Shown one piece after another: positions 53,777 through 63,174 of a stretch of 64,000 nucleotides of DNA; within the stretch, counting starts at the first letter, position 1, and each line of letters starts with the position of its first letter. The stretch lies in contig NZ_JABEBY010000013.1 of the NCBI RefSeq assembly GCF_046719765.1, positions 1 through 64,000 of the forward strand, read 5' to 3'. The DNA is from Halonotius sp046719765. Lineage in GTDB: Archaea > Halobacteriota > Halobacteria > Halobacteriales > Haloferacaceae. The translations under genes and the position numbers were made by a program. The notes under the pieces were generated by a model that had not been told where the DNA came from, made no database searches, and saw only the letters and a list, made by a program, of their open reading frames with translations.

Positions 53777-55405
53777 TTATTCGTCGTCGTTTTCCGTTTC
53801 TTCGTCGTCGATATCCGATTCTTCCTCGTCGCTATCTTCGGCGTCTCGGTTTCTGATTGCGGCGGCTGCTTCGGCTACCGAATCGTAAACCGATTCCGCG
53901 CTTTCAAGGATCTCTCGGATGAGATCCATTTTTTCCGCCTCATGCTGCTTCGGCCATTTTCGGTAGTAATCAGATGGATCTTCAGTCTCCTCACAGGATG
54001 GACACATGTATCGATGAGTCGTAATATCGAATTTACCGCCGAGGCCTACCTGTCCGGCTTTTACCATTGGCTCTCCACAGTAATGGATCAATCTGGCCGG
54101 GGCTGATGCCTCAACCGTCGGGAAAAGGCCAAACTCATCAACGAAGTCAGTCAACCTATACGGCTCTTCATCGGAATCATCAGTCTGATTTTTTCGTTCG
54201 ATGATGGCTTGCGCCTCGTCAAACGTTGCCTCACTGACCGAGTCACCGTCTTCGGTTTCCAACAGGTTCAGTTCTGGATCATCAACGACGTTGTCATCGA
54301 ACGAGGTGTCTTCAATCCATTCCTCAGGAATCTGTGGCTTACCAATGTAAGCTTCCTGTTGCAGCACGGTTTTGACTCGGTGGCCATTGAGAGTGTCTGA
54401 GTCAAATTTTGATTCGATATGACGTCTAGTTTCCGCGTAGACTTCACATTCCGTGAATTTGCGGAATATTTCTCTAACGACCTTTTTCTCATCTGGGTCG
54501 ACGGTCAACCATCCATCATCAGTTTCAGTATATCCCAATGGTACCCTCGGTGACGAACACTTCCAATTATTTTTCTCAAGGAATCTGCGAACTCGTTCCT
54601 TCTTGGCCTTGGTTATGCGAAGGTCGTTTTGTATCTCTGCCATCAACGACATCAGTGTCGTATGCATTAGACCTTCATTTTCACCAACATCTTGTTCGCC
54701 GCTTGGAGTTACCAATGTGACGCCACATTCACTCTGCAGTACCGAGATGAAATATAGCGTTTCAGCAGCATTGCGACCAACACGATCTACCTTTTCCACC
54801 AAGAGATGGTCGGTATCCGTTTTTTGTGCCGTTCTGAAGAGGTGCTTGATTCCCTCACGGTCAAAGTTCTGACCGGTTTTTGCCTTATCGATGAACGGGT
54901 CATGAGGAAGACGGATACCACGCTTGTCAGCCACCTTCCTTAGTTGCTTAATTTGGCCCTCAATGCTACCTGAGTCAACATTGTCATCGTCATTGTCATC
55001 GTTATCGTCGCTGTCCTCGTCGTCTTCGGTCTGTCCTTCACTGCTTACCCGAGCATAGATAACCCCGACCGGTCGGTCGTCTTCATCTACCGTGTCAGAC
55101 CCATCAGTATCATCACCGTCGTCATCACCATCTTCGGTGTCATCAGATTTGTCAGGATCACCCGTCTCTGGTTTTTTAGGAGGTGTCGTGTCTGCGGTTT
55201 TATTAGCGAAGCTAGTCAGATCCTTTTGATCATCATTAGATCCATTTTCGTTGGTGGCTGAGTCTAAGCTGAAATCTATATACGCCTTTAACCCTTGGCC
55301 CAAATTTGATAAATAACCTAGGGAACGCCGGCTCAACACTGAGCGTATGCTAGACCTTTTATGTGATTTGGGCCAAGAACCGCGGAATCTGAATGACTCT
55401 ATCAT
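53777..55405 (-). CDS. Large serine recombinase with acidic linker
   Basis: 542 residues. An acidic N-terminal region (about residues 1-110) precedes the catalytic core GVIYARVSSEGQT (about 113-125), then LVEKVDRVGRNAAETLYF. A recombinase domain, a zinc-ribbon pair (CGEPM.. and YMCPSCEETED, around 442-475) and an acidic tail follow. An unusual Asp-rich insert (about 125-150) interrupts the catalytic domain just after the active-site motif. The start overlaps the integrase stop (ATGA-type, 55402-55405). Confidence 0.82.
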   Translation of the reverse strand: MIESFRFRGSWPKSHKRSSIRSVLSRRSLGYLSNLGQGLKAYIDFSLDSATNENGSNDDQKDLTSFANKTADTTPPKKPETGDPDKSDDTEDGDDDGDDTDGSDTVDEDDRPVGVIYARVSSEGQTEDDEDSDDNDDNDDDNVDSGSIEGQIKQLRKVADKRGIRLPHDPFIDKAKTGQNFDREGIKHLFRTAQKTDTDHLLVEKVDRVGRNAAETLYFISVLQSECGVTLVTPSGEQDVGENEGLMHTTLMSLMAEIQNDLRITKAKKERVRRFLEKNNWKCSSPRVPLGYTETDDGWLTVDPDEKKVVREIFRKFTECEVYAETRRHIESKFDSDTLNGHRVKTVLQQEAYIGKPQIPEEWIEDTSFDDNVVDDPELNLLETEDGDSVSEATFDEAQAIIERKNQTDDSDEEPYRLTDFVDEFGLFPTVEASAPARLIHYCGEPMVKAGQVGLGGKFDITTHRYMCPSCEETEDPSDYYRKWPKQHEAEKMDLIREILESAESVYDSVAEAAAAIRNRDAEDSDEEESDIDDEETENDDE

Positions 55406-56523
55406 AGGTACCGACCCCCGTTATCCCGCTCATCACGAGCTTGTTCGAGGATTTGTCGACGCAGTTCACGTTTCTCATCGTCATCACGTTCGTCGTAATG
55501 TTTGTCAATGACTGGCTCACTGGCGTCGCACCGTTCTGTGAGAACGTCAATTGGAACTCCCTGATTTCGTTTTTCAGTAATGTACGTATGTCTTAGCGCA
55601 TATGGTGGCTTGCTTGAGGGACACTCATATGCATGGTTCACCTTCTGGGCAGCGTCACAATCTTGGATATCTCTACCATGAGGACACTCATTTGTGACGA
55701 TACATGGGCAGCTGTATTGGTAGACTGCCTTCCGGATCGAGATCTTCGACAACCGACCTTGGTGAGATGTCAGTAACGGCTTTCGACCAGTCTCAGTTTT
55801 TCCATCAATTCGTTTATGATTGATGTAATCCTTGATTATCTGGGCAACACGGTCTGATATTGCAATAGTCGTCTCACCATTCTCACCATTTTTCAGTTGG
55901 GTGTTTTCGCGGTGGACGACCTCGATATATGGAGCATCATTGTCAACGTATGCATCTTCCACATCCAATGCGTAAATGTCGCTGGGTCTCCGACCTGTCT
56001 CGGTTTTTAGACACCAAATAACGTGATTTCTCGAAGCGTACTCGTACGTATCGAGATGCTTCAGAATCTGATTTACACGGTCTGGATCCATCTGTATATC
56101 TCTGACGCCATCACCGACATTTAGCGAAGGAATATCGACTTTTTTACTCAGATTTCTGTCAACCGCTTCAATCTCGGCTAAGTACCGACACATGTCTCGC
56201 AATATATACATGTCATCTCTCAGAGTTTTATTCGTCAATTCTCTCCCATTGGGCGCTGTGTTCTCTCGCCGGTATTTTGCGTAATCCTTCAGGTCACGGC
56301 CACTGAGGTTATTTAGATTCTGAATATCGTTTCGGTCACAGTAATCAAGGAAATGATCAAGTTTTCTGCTGTATTCCTCAACCGTCTGTGAGCGTATCTC
56401 TCCCGTCTTGGATTCAAGATATTGCTCGACACCATCTTCAGGAGAGAGCGGTTCAAGCGTCTGTTTATGTGATTCTATCATCTGTTGCATCTCCTCGGGG
56501 AGGTCTTCAAGAGCGATGCTCAT
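55402..56523 (-). CDS. Tyrosine recombinase (integrase)
   Basis: 373 residues from the ATG at 56523. A SAM-like N-terminal core-binding domain (SQTVEEYSRKLDHFLDYC) precedes the catalytic domain with Arg in TETGRRPSDIYAL, ALRHTYITEKRN (second Arg) and the nucleophile Tyr in PVIDKHYDERDD. The first His of the usual HxxR box is Tyr here, and a Cys-rich insert (CPCIVTNECPHGRD) may bind zinc. Upstream of a serine recombinase on the same strand, with overlapping ends. Confidence 0.87.
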   Translation of the reverse strand: MSIALEDLPEEMQQMIESHKQTLEPLSPEDGVEQYLESKTGEIRSQTVEEYSRKLDHFLDYCDRNDIQNLNNLSGRDLKDYAKYRRENTAPNGRELTNKTLRDDMYILRDMCRYLAEIEAVDRNLSKKVDIPSLNVGDGVRDIQMDPDRVNQILKHLDTYEYASRNHVIWCLKTETGRRPSDIYALDVEDAYVDNDAPYIEVVHRENTQLKNGENGETTIAISDRVAQIIKDYINHKRIDGKTETGRKPLLTSHQGRLSKISIRKAVYQYSCPCIVTNECPHGRDIQDCDAAQKVNHAYECPSSKPPYALRHTYITEKRNQGVPIDVLTERCDASEPVIDKHYDERDDDEKRELRRQILEQARDERDNGGRYL

Positions 56524-56532
56524 GCAGACCAC

Positions 56533-57822
56533 CTCAGAGATGGCGAAATTGGCTGTTGATGTGTCTGTGCGTCTGTATTCGGGTTAATTATCACTTTCAT
56601 GTTGCTATGAGTTATTTCGGAATTAGCTGTCAAGCGATACTATCGGTCGATGGCTGGCGAGCGAAACTTCCTAAACCAGCCACCAATTTTATTCAAAAAA
56701 TTATCATGTTGGAGGGGATTCCAACTAAGATGCTGCGGTAGGTTCTTAATCTGACAGATTGGTATCGGTCTGAATTTCGTCTGTGTTTGAAGACTGTCTC
56801 TGTAAGCTGGGGAGGAGGTTATGGTAATGATCTCATGCTTGGTCATCAATCGGGCAATATTGGCATACACCAACCGTCGAGGGGGCTGTAGTTATTGTAT
56901 TCAAACAAAGGATATGCTGACTTCGTTAGGTGGGCTTCCAGCAACGGCGAGACATGCGATAGGGCCTGGGATAGCTTTCGTAATAGTCAAAAATATTATG
57001 CGGAATCTATGGGCGAAATTTAATTGATTGATTAACCCACATGGGGGGAGTATAATTTTCAAATCTGACCAGAAATGCTTCTGGGGGTGAGATACCAAAC
57101 TTACCATATGCGGGGTAAACCGATCTTATACAGGCGCGAGAGGGAGAGAAAGACGAGTGAGTTGGAGACAAGCGGGAGAAGAGGAAGCTAGTGAGAACTG
57201 CCACCGGCGGACAGTGGTGGCGGTGTTGCCTCGGTAAATTTGGCTGTTTCTTTTAGCGGTGATCGCGGATGCCAAGATTTGACGATATCTATAGTCTTCT
57301 GATCTTCGTGTAATATAGGCGAATCCACGGATAGATCTGACTTGGTAACAGTTGTCACACTATCAACCATCTGTTCCAGTCGATTGAAATCTACCGTCGT
57401 CAGTAGCAGATGCTGAATCGGTGAATTAAGCGATTATGTAAGTATTAAAATTTAACCGTCAAGATTTTTGATTTCGGCAATAGCTGAGGGGCAATCTTCC
57501 GCCGACACGACAGTGACGCTACTCATAATCGTCGCCCATGCTGGTGACAGATATCTAAAAAATTACTCGTCCAGTGATTGATTCGTCCGGACAGATCTAC
57601 GAACCACGAAAACTGTTACCGCTAGTCAAAATACCATCTCAATTTTTGACGAGCCCAAATATTATACTCGGCTCTTACCGAAGACAGTGAAACAGCGGTA
57701 TCTGTCTCAAGATGGGGACGTCGAGCAATGACCGATACAGAGACTCAATTCATCAATGAGCATTGTCTGAGCTATCTCTTTTGAAGATTAAAGACTATGA
57801 GATTATTCTTATTTCCGGGTGG
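56533..57822. other. Gene-poor region between integrase and small membrane gene
   Basis: About 1.3 kb with no gene I can support. It holds an inverted repeat GCCACC/GGTGGC at about 57199-57220, a copy of the dispersed repeat at 57712-57742, and scattered short frames of 60-80 codons whose translations have no coding character. It may be the site of decayed element ends. Confidence 0.5.
57712..57742 (+). repeat. Dispersed repeat, copy C
   Basis: ATGGGGACGTCGAGCAATGA followed by CCGATACAGAG resembles copy D (ATGGGGCGTTCGGAGTGA then CCGATACAGAG) with a short indel. Confidence 0.5.
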
Positions 57823-58062
57823 TTAAAATGGTAATTTGTTCGTTAAAATACGGGATATATACAAACAAAAGAGGGAATAAATCAAAAATAATGCTATAAT
57901 TGTAGCTCCGATCCCGTATATATACGAAGTTCCCGTTTGAGAAATGGAAACTCCCATCTCCCAGATTTGTCCCATTCCTATTATTAGAATTGGTGATAGA
58001 ACAATTGAAACCGTAATATAAATTATCCATTCTATCAGTGATTCTGGAGAGATCCTAGACAT
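57823..58062 (-). CDS. Small two-helix membrane protein
   Basis: 79 residues with hydrophobic segments at about residues 11-33 and 46-72, separated by a short loop. No domain recognised. It lies downstream of the gene at 58106 on the same strand after a 43-base gap, so the two may be cotranscribed. Confidence 0.55.
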   Translation of the reverse strand: MSRISPESLIEWIIYITVSIVLSPILIIGMGQIWEMGVSISQTGTSYIYGIGATIIALFLIYSLFCLYISRILTNKLPF

Positions 58063-58105
58063 TCTATAACTTTATCCTGCAAACAAACATATTTGTAAGA
58101 TTAAT

Positions 58106-58546
58106 TCATCCAGTAGGGAACCTTTTGACAATCTCGTCTTTTATATCTTCAGGTATTCCACTGAGAAATATTTCCTCTTCCTCTGGATCCATTGCTATTC
58201 CTTCGGGCCGTAACTGTAGGAATGTTAGTTCTTCTTTATGACCGGTGGAACGAGTCTCTATTTCAAAACCTGATGGTTTGAGATCTACCTTGTATTCACC
58301 ACCTTTCTGTTGTCCAATTATATCGATAAAGCACCGACTTCGATCAAGATGAACCAACGGTTCTTGTGAAACTTTATACACGCAATCGTGATCTCTTTTT
58401 TCAGTTTTCCATTCAACTGTAACTGCAGAATATTCATCTATATCTTGAAAGAATCCGTCGATGATATCTACAACCTTTTTTTCAAAATCTCCTTCATCGA
58501 TCACTTGGATTTCGTCTTTATTCCACGTTACCGCCATCCCAGTCAT
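58106..58546 (-). CDS. Hypothetical acidic protein
   Basis: 146 residues, no recognised family. A helix at about residues 20-38 (FEKKVVDIIDGFFQDID) is followed by alternating strands with Cys and His scattered, and a final helix (IPEDIKDEIVKRFPTG). An internal ATG three codons in is a possible start. Low GC suggests an acquired gene. Confidence 0.55.
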   Translation of the reverse strand: MTGMAVTWNKDEIQVIDEGDFEKKVVDIIDGFFQDIDEYSAVTVEWKTEKRDHDCVYKVSQEPLVHLDRSRCFIDIIGQQKGGEYKVDLKPSGFEIETRSTGHKEELTFLQLRPEGIAMDPEEEEIFLSGIPEDIKDEIVKRFPTG

Positions 58547-58645
58547 AAAATTATCAATTTCTCTCAGTCATAAATAATTTATTCTGCCTAAAAACTAGGT
58601 TAGTCCTTGGCAAGCAACTCAATATTCAAAGTAGTATTTTGAAAG

Positions 58646-58721
58646 ATACGCGCTCTGCATTCAGCAGTTGGCGAATCATTTTATCCAGCTGTTGATGGAT
58701 AGCTAAATGACCGATGCAGAG
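58646..58721 (+). repeat. 76-base dispersed repeat, copy A
   Basis: Aligns without gaps to 61731-61806 at 57 of 76 identical bases (75 percent). Both copies begin ATACGCG and end GACCGAT.CAGAG and lie outside the ABC operon on either side. Confidence 0.75.
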
Positions 58722-58822
58722 GATACAGTCAACGCAGAGGCTGCGATATTTTTTTCTTTGATTTCAACCCAACTGTTAGAACTTGCTTGCATGTCGATTC
58801 CGAACCCGAGTGTCCCCCAGTC

Positions 58823-59968
58823 TCAGTCACGAAGTGCCTCAACAGGGCGTTCATTTGCGGCTTTCCAGGCTGGATAGAGCCCGCTGAGTACACTCGCAAA
58901 CACAGCGAACCCCATCCCGTACAATAGATATCTCGCGCTTTGCCACCTGAACGCATCGAGTGGACTCCCAATCAGGATCTCAAAGATCACGACCCCAATG
59001 GTCGCAGACACCATCACACCGAGAATACCACCGATCACCCCGAGGAAGGCAGCTTCTGTGAGAATCATCCGAAGCACTTCACCACGGCTGATGCCGACAG
59101 CCCGTAGAACGCCGATTTCGCCGCGCCGTTCAACGGTGCTCATCAACATCACGTTGAGAATGGCTACGCTGGCAACCACCAATGAGATTGAGCCGATCCC
59201 TAACAGCCCGAGCTGTAAGGTACCAAGAAAGGAGTCGACACTCTGCTGGACGGAAGCAAAGTTTCTGACGTTGACGATCTGCTCATCTTCGTCATTGAAC
59301 CACGACTCAATATCAGTCGTCAAGCTATTTACCGACTGCTCAGAGGTGGTCAAGACAGTCACCGAATCATAGTGATCTTGCTCAGCCATCGCTGACATCG
59401 GGACGACGAGTTCACGTCGCGCCCCACCGAACCCCTGCGACGACGACAAAATCCCTTGAATACGGTATAGCTTGTCATTGTACGATACCGGATCGCCGAT
59501 TTCTAAGCCGAGTCGCCTAGCCTCGGAATCGGTGAGCAACGCTCCTGATCGGAGACGATTTGAGACCTGTCCGCGGGTTACGTTGTACATCGCATCCGCC
59601 TTTGTCAGTGCGGTCACTCGAAGTCGTGTTTCAGCCCCGTTCCGGGCTGATAAAGTTGTGAAATTTGATTTTTCTGGGACAACCGTCGCATCGCCCGCGA
59701 CTGTTTCAATATCATCAACTTGATCGGAAGTTATCCCATCATGAGAATTATCTGGCCCTGCAGAGACGGTGACCTCATTCGATAACCCTTGCAGATCTGC
59801 GGTGGCCTGCTGTTGGAGGGCGGCCGTCGCCATCCCTAACGAGGCGATTGCGACCACCCCAATGAGGATGCCGAGTGTCGCCAAGGCGGTTCGAACCCGA
59901 TTACGACCCAGATTTCGCCAGGCCATCAACACACTCGGGAATCGACGCAAGAGGTGCTTACTCTTCAT
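58823..59968 (-). CDS. ABC transporter permease (MacB/FtsX type)
   Basis: 381 residues. One N-terminal helix after WRNLGRNRVRTALATLGI, a large extracytoplasmic domain (about residues 45-250), then three helices with VERRGEIGVLRAVGISRGEVL, the MacB-type coupling motif, and GLYPAWKAANERPVEALRD at the end. It belongs to the MacB/LolC-like exporters. Last gene of an operon overlapping the ATPase gene by four bases. Confidence 0.9.
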   Translation of the reverse strand: MKSKHLLRRFPSVLMAWRNLGRNRVRTALATLGILIGVVAIASLGMATAALQQQATADLQGLSNEVTVSAGPDNSHDGITSDQVDDIETVAGDATVVPEKSNFTTLSARNGAETRLRVTALTKADAMYNVTRGQVSNRLRSGALLTDSEARRLGLEIGDPVSYNDKLYRIQGILSSSQGFGGARRELVVPMSAMAEQDHYDSVTVLTTSEQSVNSLTTDIESWFNDEDEQIVNVRNFASVQQSVDSFLGTLQLGLLGIGSISLVVASVAILNVMLMSTVERRGEIGVLRAVGISRGEVLRMILTEAAFLGVIGGILGVMVSATIGVVIFEILIGSPLDAFRWQSARYLLYGMGFAVFASVLSGLYPAWKAANERPVEALRD

Positions 59969-60630
59969 GTGTTGATCGTCCCATCCACCAGTTTAACGAC
60001 GCGATCGGCATACCCTACCAACTGTTCATCATGGGTGACCGCAACGATAGCGATATCCTCGGTCTCTTTCAGTCTGGTCAACTCATCCAAGATCGTGGCT
60101 CCAGTGTCTTGATCTAAATTACCAGTTGGTTCATCGGCCAGTAACACATCGGGTTCGTTGATAAGGGCACGAGCGATGGCAACCCGCTGCCGCTGACCAC
60201 CAGATAGCTGGGTCGGTTGATGAGATAATCGGTCGCTCAGTCCAACACGGCTCAGGAGATCAACGGCTCGGTCATGTTTATCCAGTTGTGGCTCCCACAT
60301 TGTCGGGAGTTCGACGTTTTCGGTCGCTGTGAGCATCGGAAGAAGGTGGTAATCCTGGAAGACGAACCCGATCTCTGACCGCCGTTCTTCCGTTAACTCA
60401 TCTGGGGAGCAATCCGTGACATCACGACCATTGAGTTGCACAGATCCCTCAGTCGGTGTGTCAAGCAAGCCGATCATATTGAGCAAGGTACTCTTTCCCG
60501 ACCCAGACGGGCCGATGATCGTGACCATCTCGCCGTGGCTGGCCTGAAACGTCACCTCATCAAGAGCGGTGATCAGCTCCTCGCCGCTCTCGTATTGCTT
60601 GACCACATCCACAAGTTCGATTACACTCAT
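59965..60630 (-). CDS. ABC transporter ATP-binding protein (LolD/MacB type)
   Basis: 221 residues. Walker A GPSGSGKST, Q-loop in FVFQDYHLLP, signature LSGGQRQRVAIARAL, Walker B DVLLADEPTGNLD and switch His in VAVTHDEQ are all present. It pairs with the permease, whose start it overlaps. Upstream it overlaps the CARDB-like gene (60627-60630). Confidence 0.95.
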   Translation of the reverse strand: MSVIELVDVVKQYESGEELITALDEVTFQASHGEMVTIIGPSGSGKSTLLNMIGLLDTPTEGSVQLNGRDVTDCSPDELTEERRSEIGFVFQDYHLLPMLTATENVELPTMWEPQLDKHDRAVDLLSRVGLSDRLSHQPTQLSGGQRQRVAIARALINEPDVLLADEPTGNLDQDTGATILDELTRLKETEDIAIVAVTHDEQLVGYADRVVKLVDGTINT

Positions 60631-61559
60631 TGTCTACGCCACAGCACCACCCCGAGGATGCTGATGACTACGAGGAGGGCTACACCACCTATGAGCAACA
60701 TTGGTGGCCCGCCACCAGATGGTGGCCCGTTAGTCGCTGTTGCTTGGGCTTGCTGTGCTTGTTGGAGGCCGGATGAGGTATCTGTCACGGGTATCCGCTG
60801 GGTTTTGGTTACCCGTTCGTCGTCTCGGTTCTCACTGGTGGTGATGTAGGTGATTTCGACCGGCACTGAGTCTGTCCCATTGGCGATATCAGCGGTAAGT
60901 TCGAAGGTGCCAAATTCACTGGTCTCGATCCCGCCAACATAGTACTCGCCGTTTGGCGGTCTCGGCGAAACCAAATCTGTGTTCGGAATGCTCAGTAGTA
61001 CTGAGTCTACGTCTGTTCCACCAATATTTGCGGCGTCACCTTCTATGGTAACGGTATTGCTACCAGATACAGAGTTACTTGTCAATCTTACATCACCACG
61101 GAGATCGGAGTCTGTCACGTCGATGTAAATTGGTTTTTTATAAGTATGAATTGAATCTTCACCTTCTTGTGAGACAGTTATTTCAACATAGAAGTGCTTC
61201 TGACCAGAACTATCAAATTTCAATGAGAACGGAATTGTTAACGAGCCACCAGGGGCAATAGCACCTACGTCTTCCGATTGTCGATATGTGTCTAATGCAC
61301 TGCCACCCTTACGCACATATACGTACCGTACTACCACATTTTTGTCATTATTATTTTCAAGATTAGATATTTCTGTGTTGATAGTAACACGTTCACCGGG
61401 CATCGGTTCTTCAACATCTGCCGATGTCTCAATTTGAACGGGTGGTGCCGAGGCGGCAGCTGATTGGATACTTATCAACAGAATGATTGTGATTACGCCA
61501 ACCGAAAAAATGACTCGCAGCTTTGTTTTCGTTGATAAGCGCAGACTGGACAGGGTCAT
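60627..61559 (-). CDS. Exported protein with CARDB-like repeats and C-terminal anchor
   Basis: 310 residues. A signal segment near residues 14-34 (VIFSVGVITIILLISIQSAA) is followed by beta-sandwich domains (ADVEEPMPGERVTINTEISN), about 230 residues, and a C-terminal membrane helix (MLLIGGVALLVVISILGVVL). Such COG1361-like proteins often accompany haloarchaeal MacB-type exporters. First gene of the operon; probable extracytoplasmic partner. Confidence 0.8.
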   Translation of the reverse strand: MTLSSLRLSTKTKLRVIFSVGVITIILLISIQSAAASAPPVQIETSADVEEPMPGERVTINTEISNLENNNDKNVVVRYVYVRKGGSALDTYRQSEDVGAIAPGGSLTIPFSLKFDSSGQKHFYVEITVSQEGEDSIHTYKKPIYIDVTDSDLRGDVRLTSNSVSGSNTVTIEGDAANIGGTDVDSVLLSIPNTDLVSPRPPNGEYYVGGIETSEFGTFELTADIANGTDSVPVEITYITTSENRDDERVTKTQRIPVTDTSSGLQQAQQAQATATNGPPSGGGPPMLLIGGVALLVVISILGVVLWRRQ

Positions 61560-61730
61560 CTTTAGTAATAGGATTCGCCAATAGTACTATTGGAGGGTCG
61601 TTCATCAGCCGATTTTTTTGTCATACAGCTACAAAGCGCTCTCAAACATAAAGCCCTGTAAGCAGTGTTTCACAGATAGAAATAGGTAGAAACACGCCGT
61701 TGTGTAAGCAACTGAAGTGAGAATTGCTGC

Positions 61731-61806
61731 ATACGCGGGCTGTATTCATCGCTCGGCGGATCATTCCATTCAGTGGTTGATAGGTAACCAAGTGACCGAT
61801 ACAGAG
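61731..61806 (+). repeat. 76-base dispersed repeat, copy B
   Basis: Gapless partner of 58646-58721 (75 percent identity). Its first half also resembles 19490-19520 (ATACGGGCTGTGTATCCGTC), which may be a further decayed copy. Confidence 0.7.
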
Positions 61807-61905
61807 CATCAGTTCAGCACGGTGACCATGTTCCATGAATGATTAAATGAATTAGTCGTTTAATTACATTATAAGTGGGTTGCCTGTTAACTTCTGTAAC
61901 AAATA

Positions 61906-63174
61906 ATGGAAAAAATTGCTTCACGACTCTACTATGCCGGAATCAGGGAGGAAGTTCCAAGTCAAGAAATATCGAAGCTAAATAGATTCGATGGCGATGC
62001 TGACGCTATCGCATATACACTACGGGCACGCTACGACGATTCGGTACACTGCGAGGTTTTTGAGATTCCAGGCGTTGATCTTGTTCGTGGTCATTTTCTG
62101 TTGCGAAACGGATATAATACGGTTGAGAAAATCGCCGCATTATCAGAACACGAATTAAAGCAAATGAAATATCTTGATGAAAATTCAGCATCTAAGATAC
62201 TTGACGGTGCCCGTCGGCTGTCTCCCGAACGACTCCCTAATGATGCAGAGTGTCAGTATGTATATCTCGATTCAAATATCAGTAAAGACTCATTTCGCTC
62301 TCGTTTAGCTGATCTTACGGTGGATTCAGACACTCTATGCCTCATTATAGATGGACATAACACGTCTATCTCAGAGGAAACAATCCGGCAAAATGCCGAA
62401 TCACTGGCACGCTCAATACAGATTCGTGACCACCGCCGACACAAATTAGAGGCAGATCTTGAGGAACTTGAGTGTACCGCGGCAGATTTCACATACAGTG
62501 TTCTTAACCAGTCAGGTTCTATTCCATCATGGCTAACTGGCACTCATTATTTTCGAACTGTTGAGCCTATAAGCAAGTACGAGAACTATGAGTCACTCTA
62601 TGTTATTGCGCTCTATCTATACCAACCAGTGACAAAAAATCCAGACCAGCGGTCGCTGCGCCTCTATCGGTTTGCCAAGTGTAATGAAGACGACAAAGGA
62701 ATTCCAAAGGCAGTCACTGATATGATTTGCCGGCGGTTCCTCCGGGCAGCAGATGATTACGACATCGTGGTTCCATTCCCTAGCCACGACGGTGGATATT
62801 CCAAACCAATTGAACTCACAGGGGCGGTAATCGAAAAATCCACGCCGCTCTCGTACAGGCGACTCCTTACCCGTGAAGAAAATATTACTCAACAAAAAGA
62901 ACTTGAGTCAAAACCCGCGCGCTGGACCAACGCATCAGACTCGATCAGCGTAAATATCGACATAAATAACGCATCCATAATTCTCCTTGATGACATCTGT
63001 ACGAGTGGGGCGTCACTAACTACTGCCGCGCACGAACTCCGGCAGGCCGGTGCTGAAGAAGTGGTTGGAATGGTCTATGGTCTAAACACGGGATGGGGGG
63101 ATATAACCGAGATTAAGGGACCAGGCGCAACAATCACCCATATCAAACAACTAGATGAGGACAAGTTGCGATGA
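61906..63174 (+). CDS. HhH- and phosphoribosyltransferase-domain protein paired with DprA
   Basis: 422 residues. A helix-hairpin-helix-like segment lies at about residues 63-105 (RNGYNTVEKIAALSEHELKQ). The C-terminal type I phosphoribosyltransferase fold has the PRPP loop ILLDDICTSGASLTTAA at 359-375. The upstream centre is strand-rich and unrecognised. The stop overlaps the DprA start (ATGA at 63171-63174). Such PRTase-DprA pairs have been proposed as nucleotide-linked defence modules; I state that from memory and it needs checking. The PRTase might also act in nucleotide salvage. Confidence 0.75.
   Translation: MEKIASRLYYAGIREEVPSQEISKLNRFDGDADAIAYTLRARYDDSVHCEVFEIPGVDLVRGHFLLRNGYNTVEKIAALSEHELKQMKYLDENSASKILDGARRLSPERLPNDAECQYVYLDSNISKDSFRSRLADLTVDSDTLCLIIDGHNTSISEETIRQNAESLARSIQIRDHRRHKLEADLEELECTAADFTYSVLNQSGSIPSWLTGTHYFRTVEPISKYENYESLYVIALYLYQPVTKNPDQRSLRLYRFAKCNEDDKGIPKAVTDMICRRFLRAADDYDIVVPFPSHDGGYSKPIELTGAVIEKSTPLSYRRLLTREENITQQKELESKPARWTNASDSISVNIDINNASIILLDDICTSGASLTTAAHELRQAGAEEVVGMVYGLNTGWGDITEIKGPGATITHIKQLDEDKLR

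Noticed and set aside
57188..57370. 60-codon minus frame
   Set aside because: No promoter, no conserved character, and it covers an inverted repeat.
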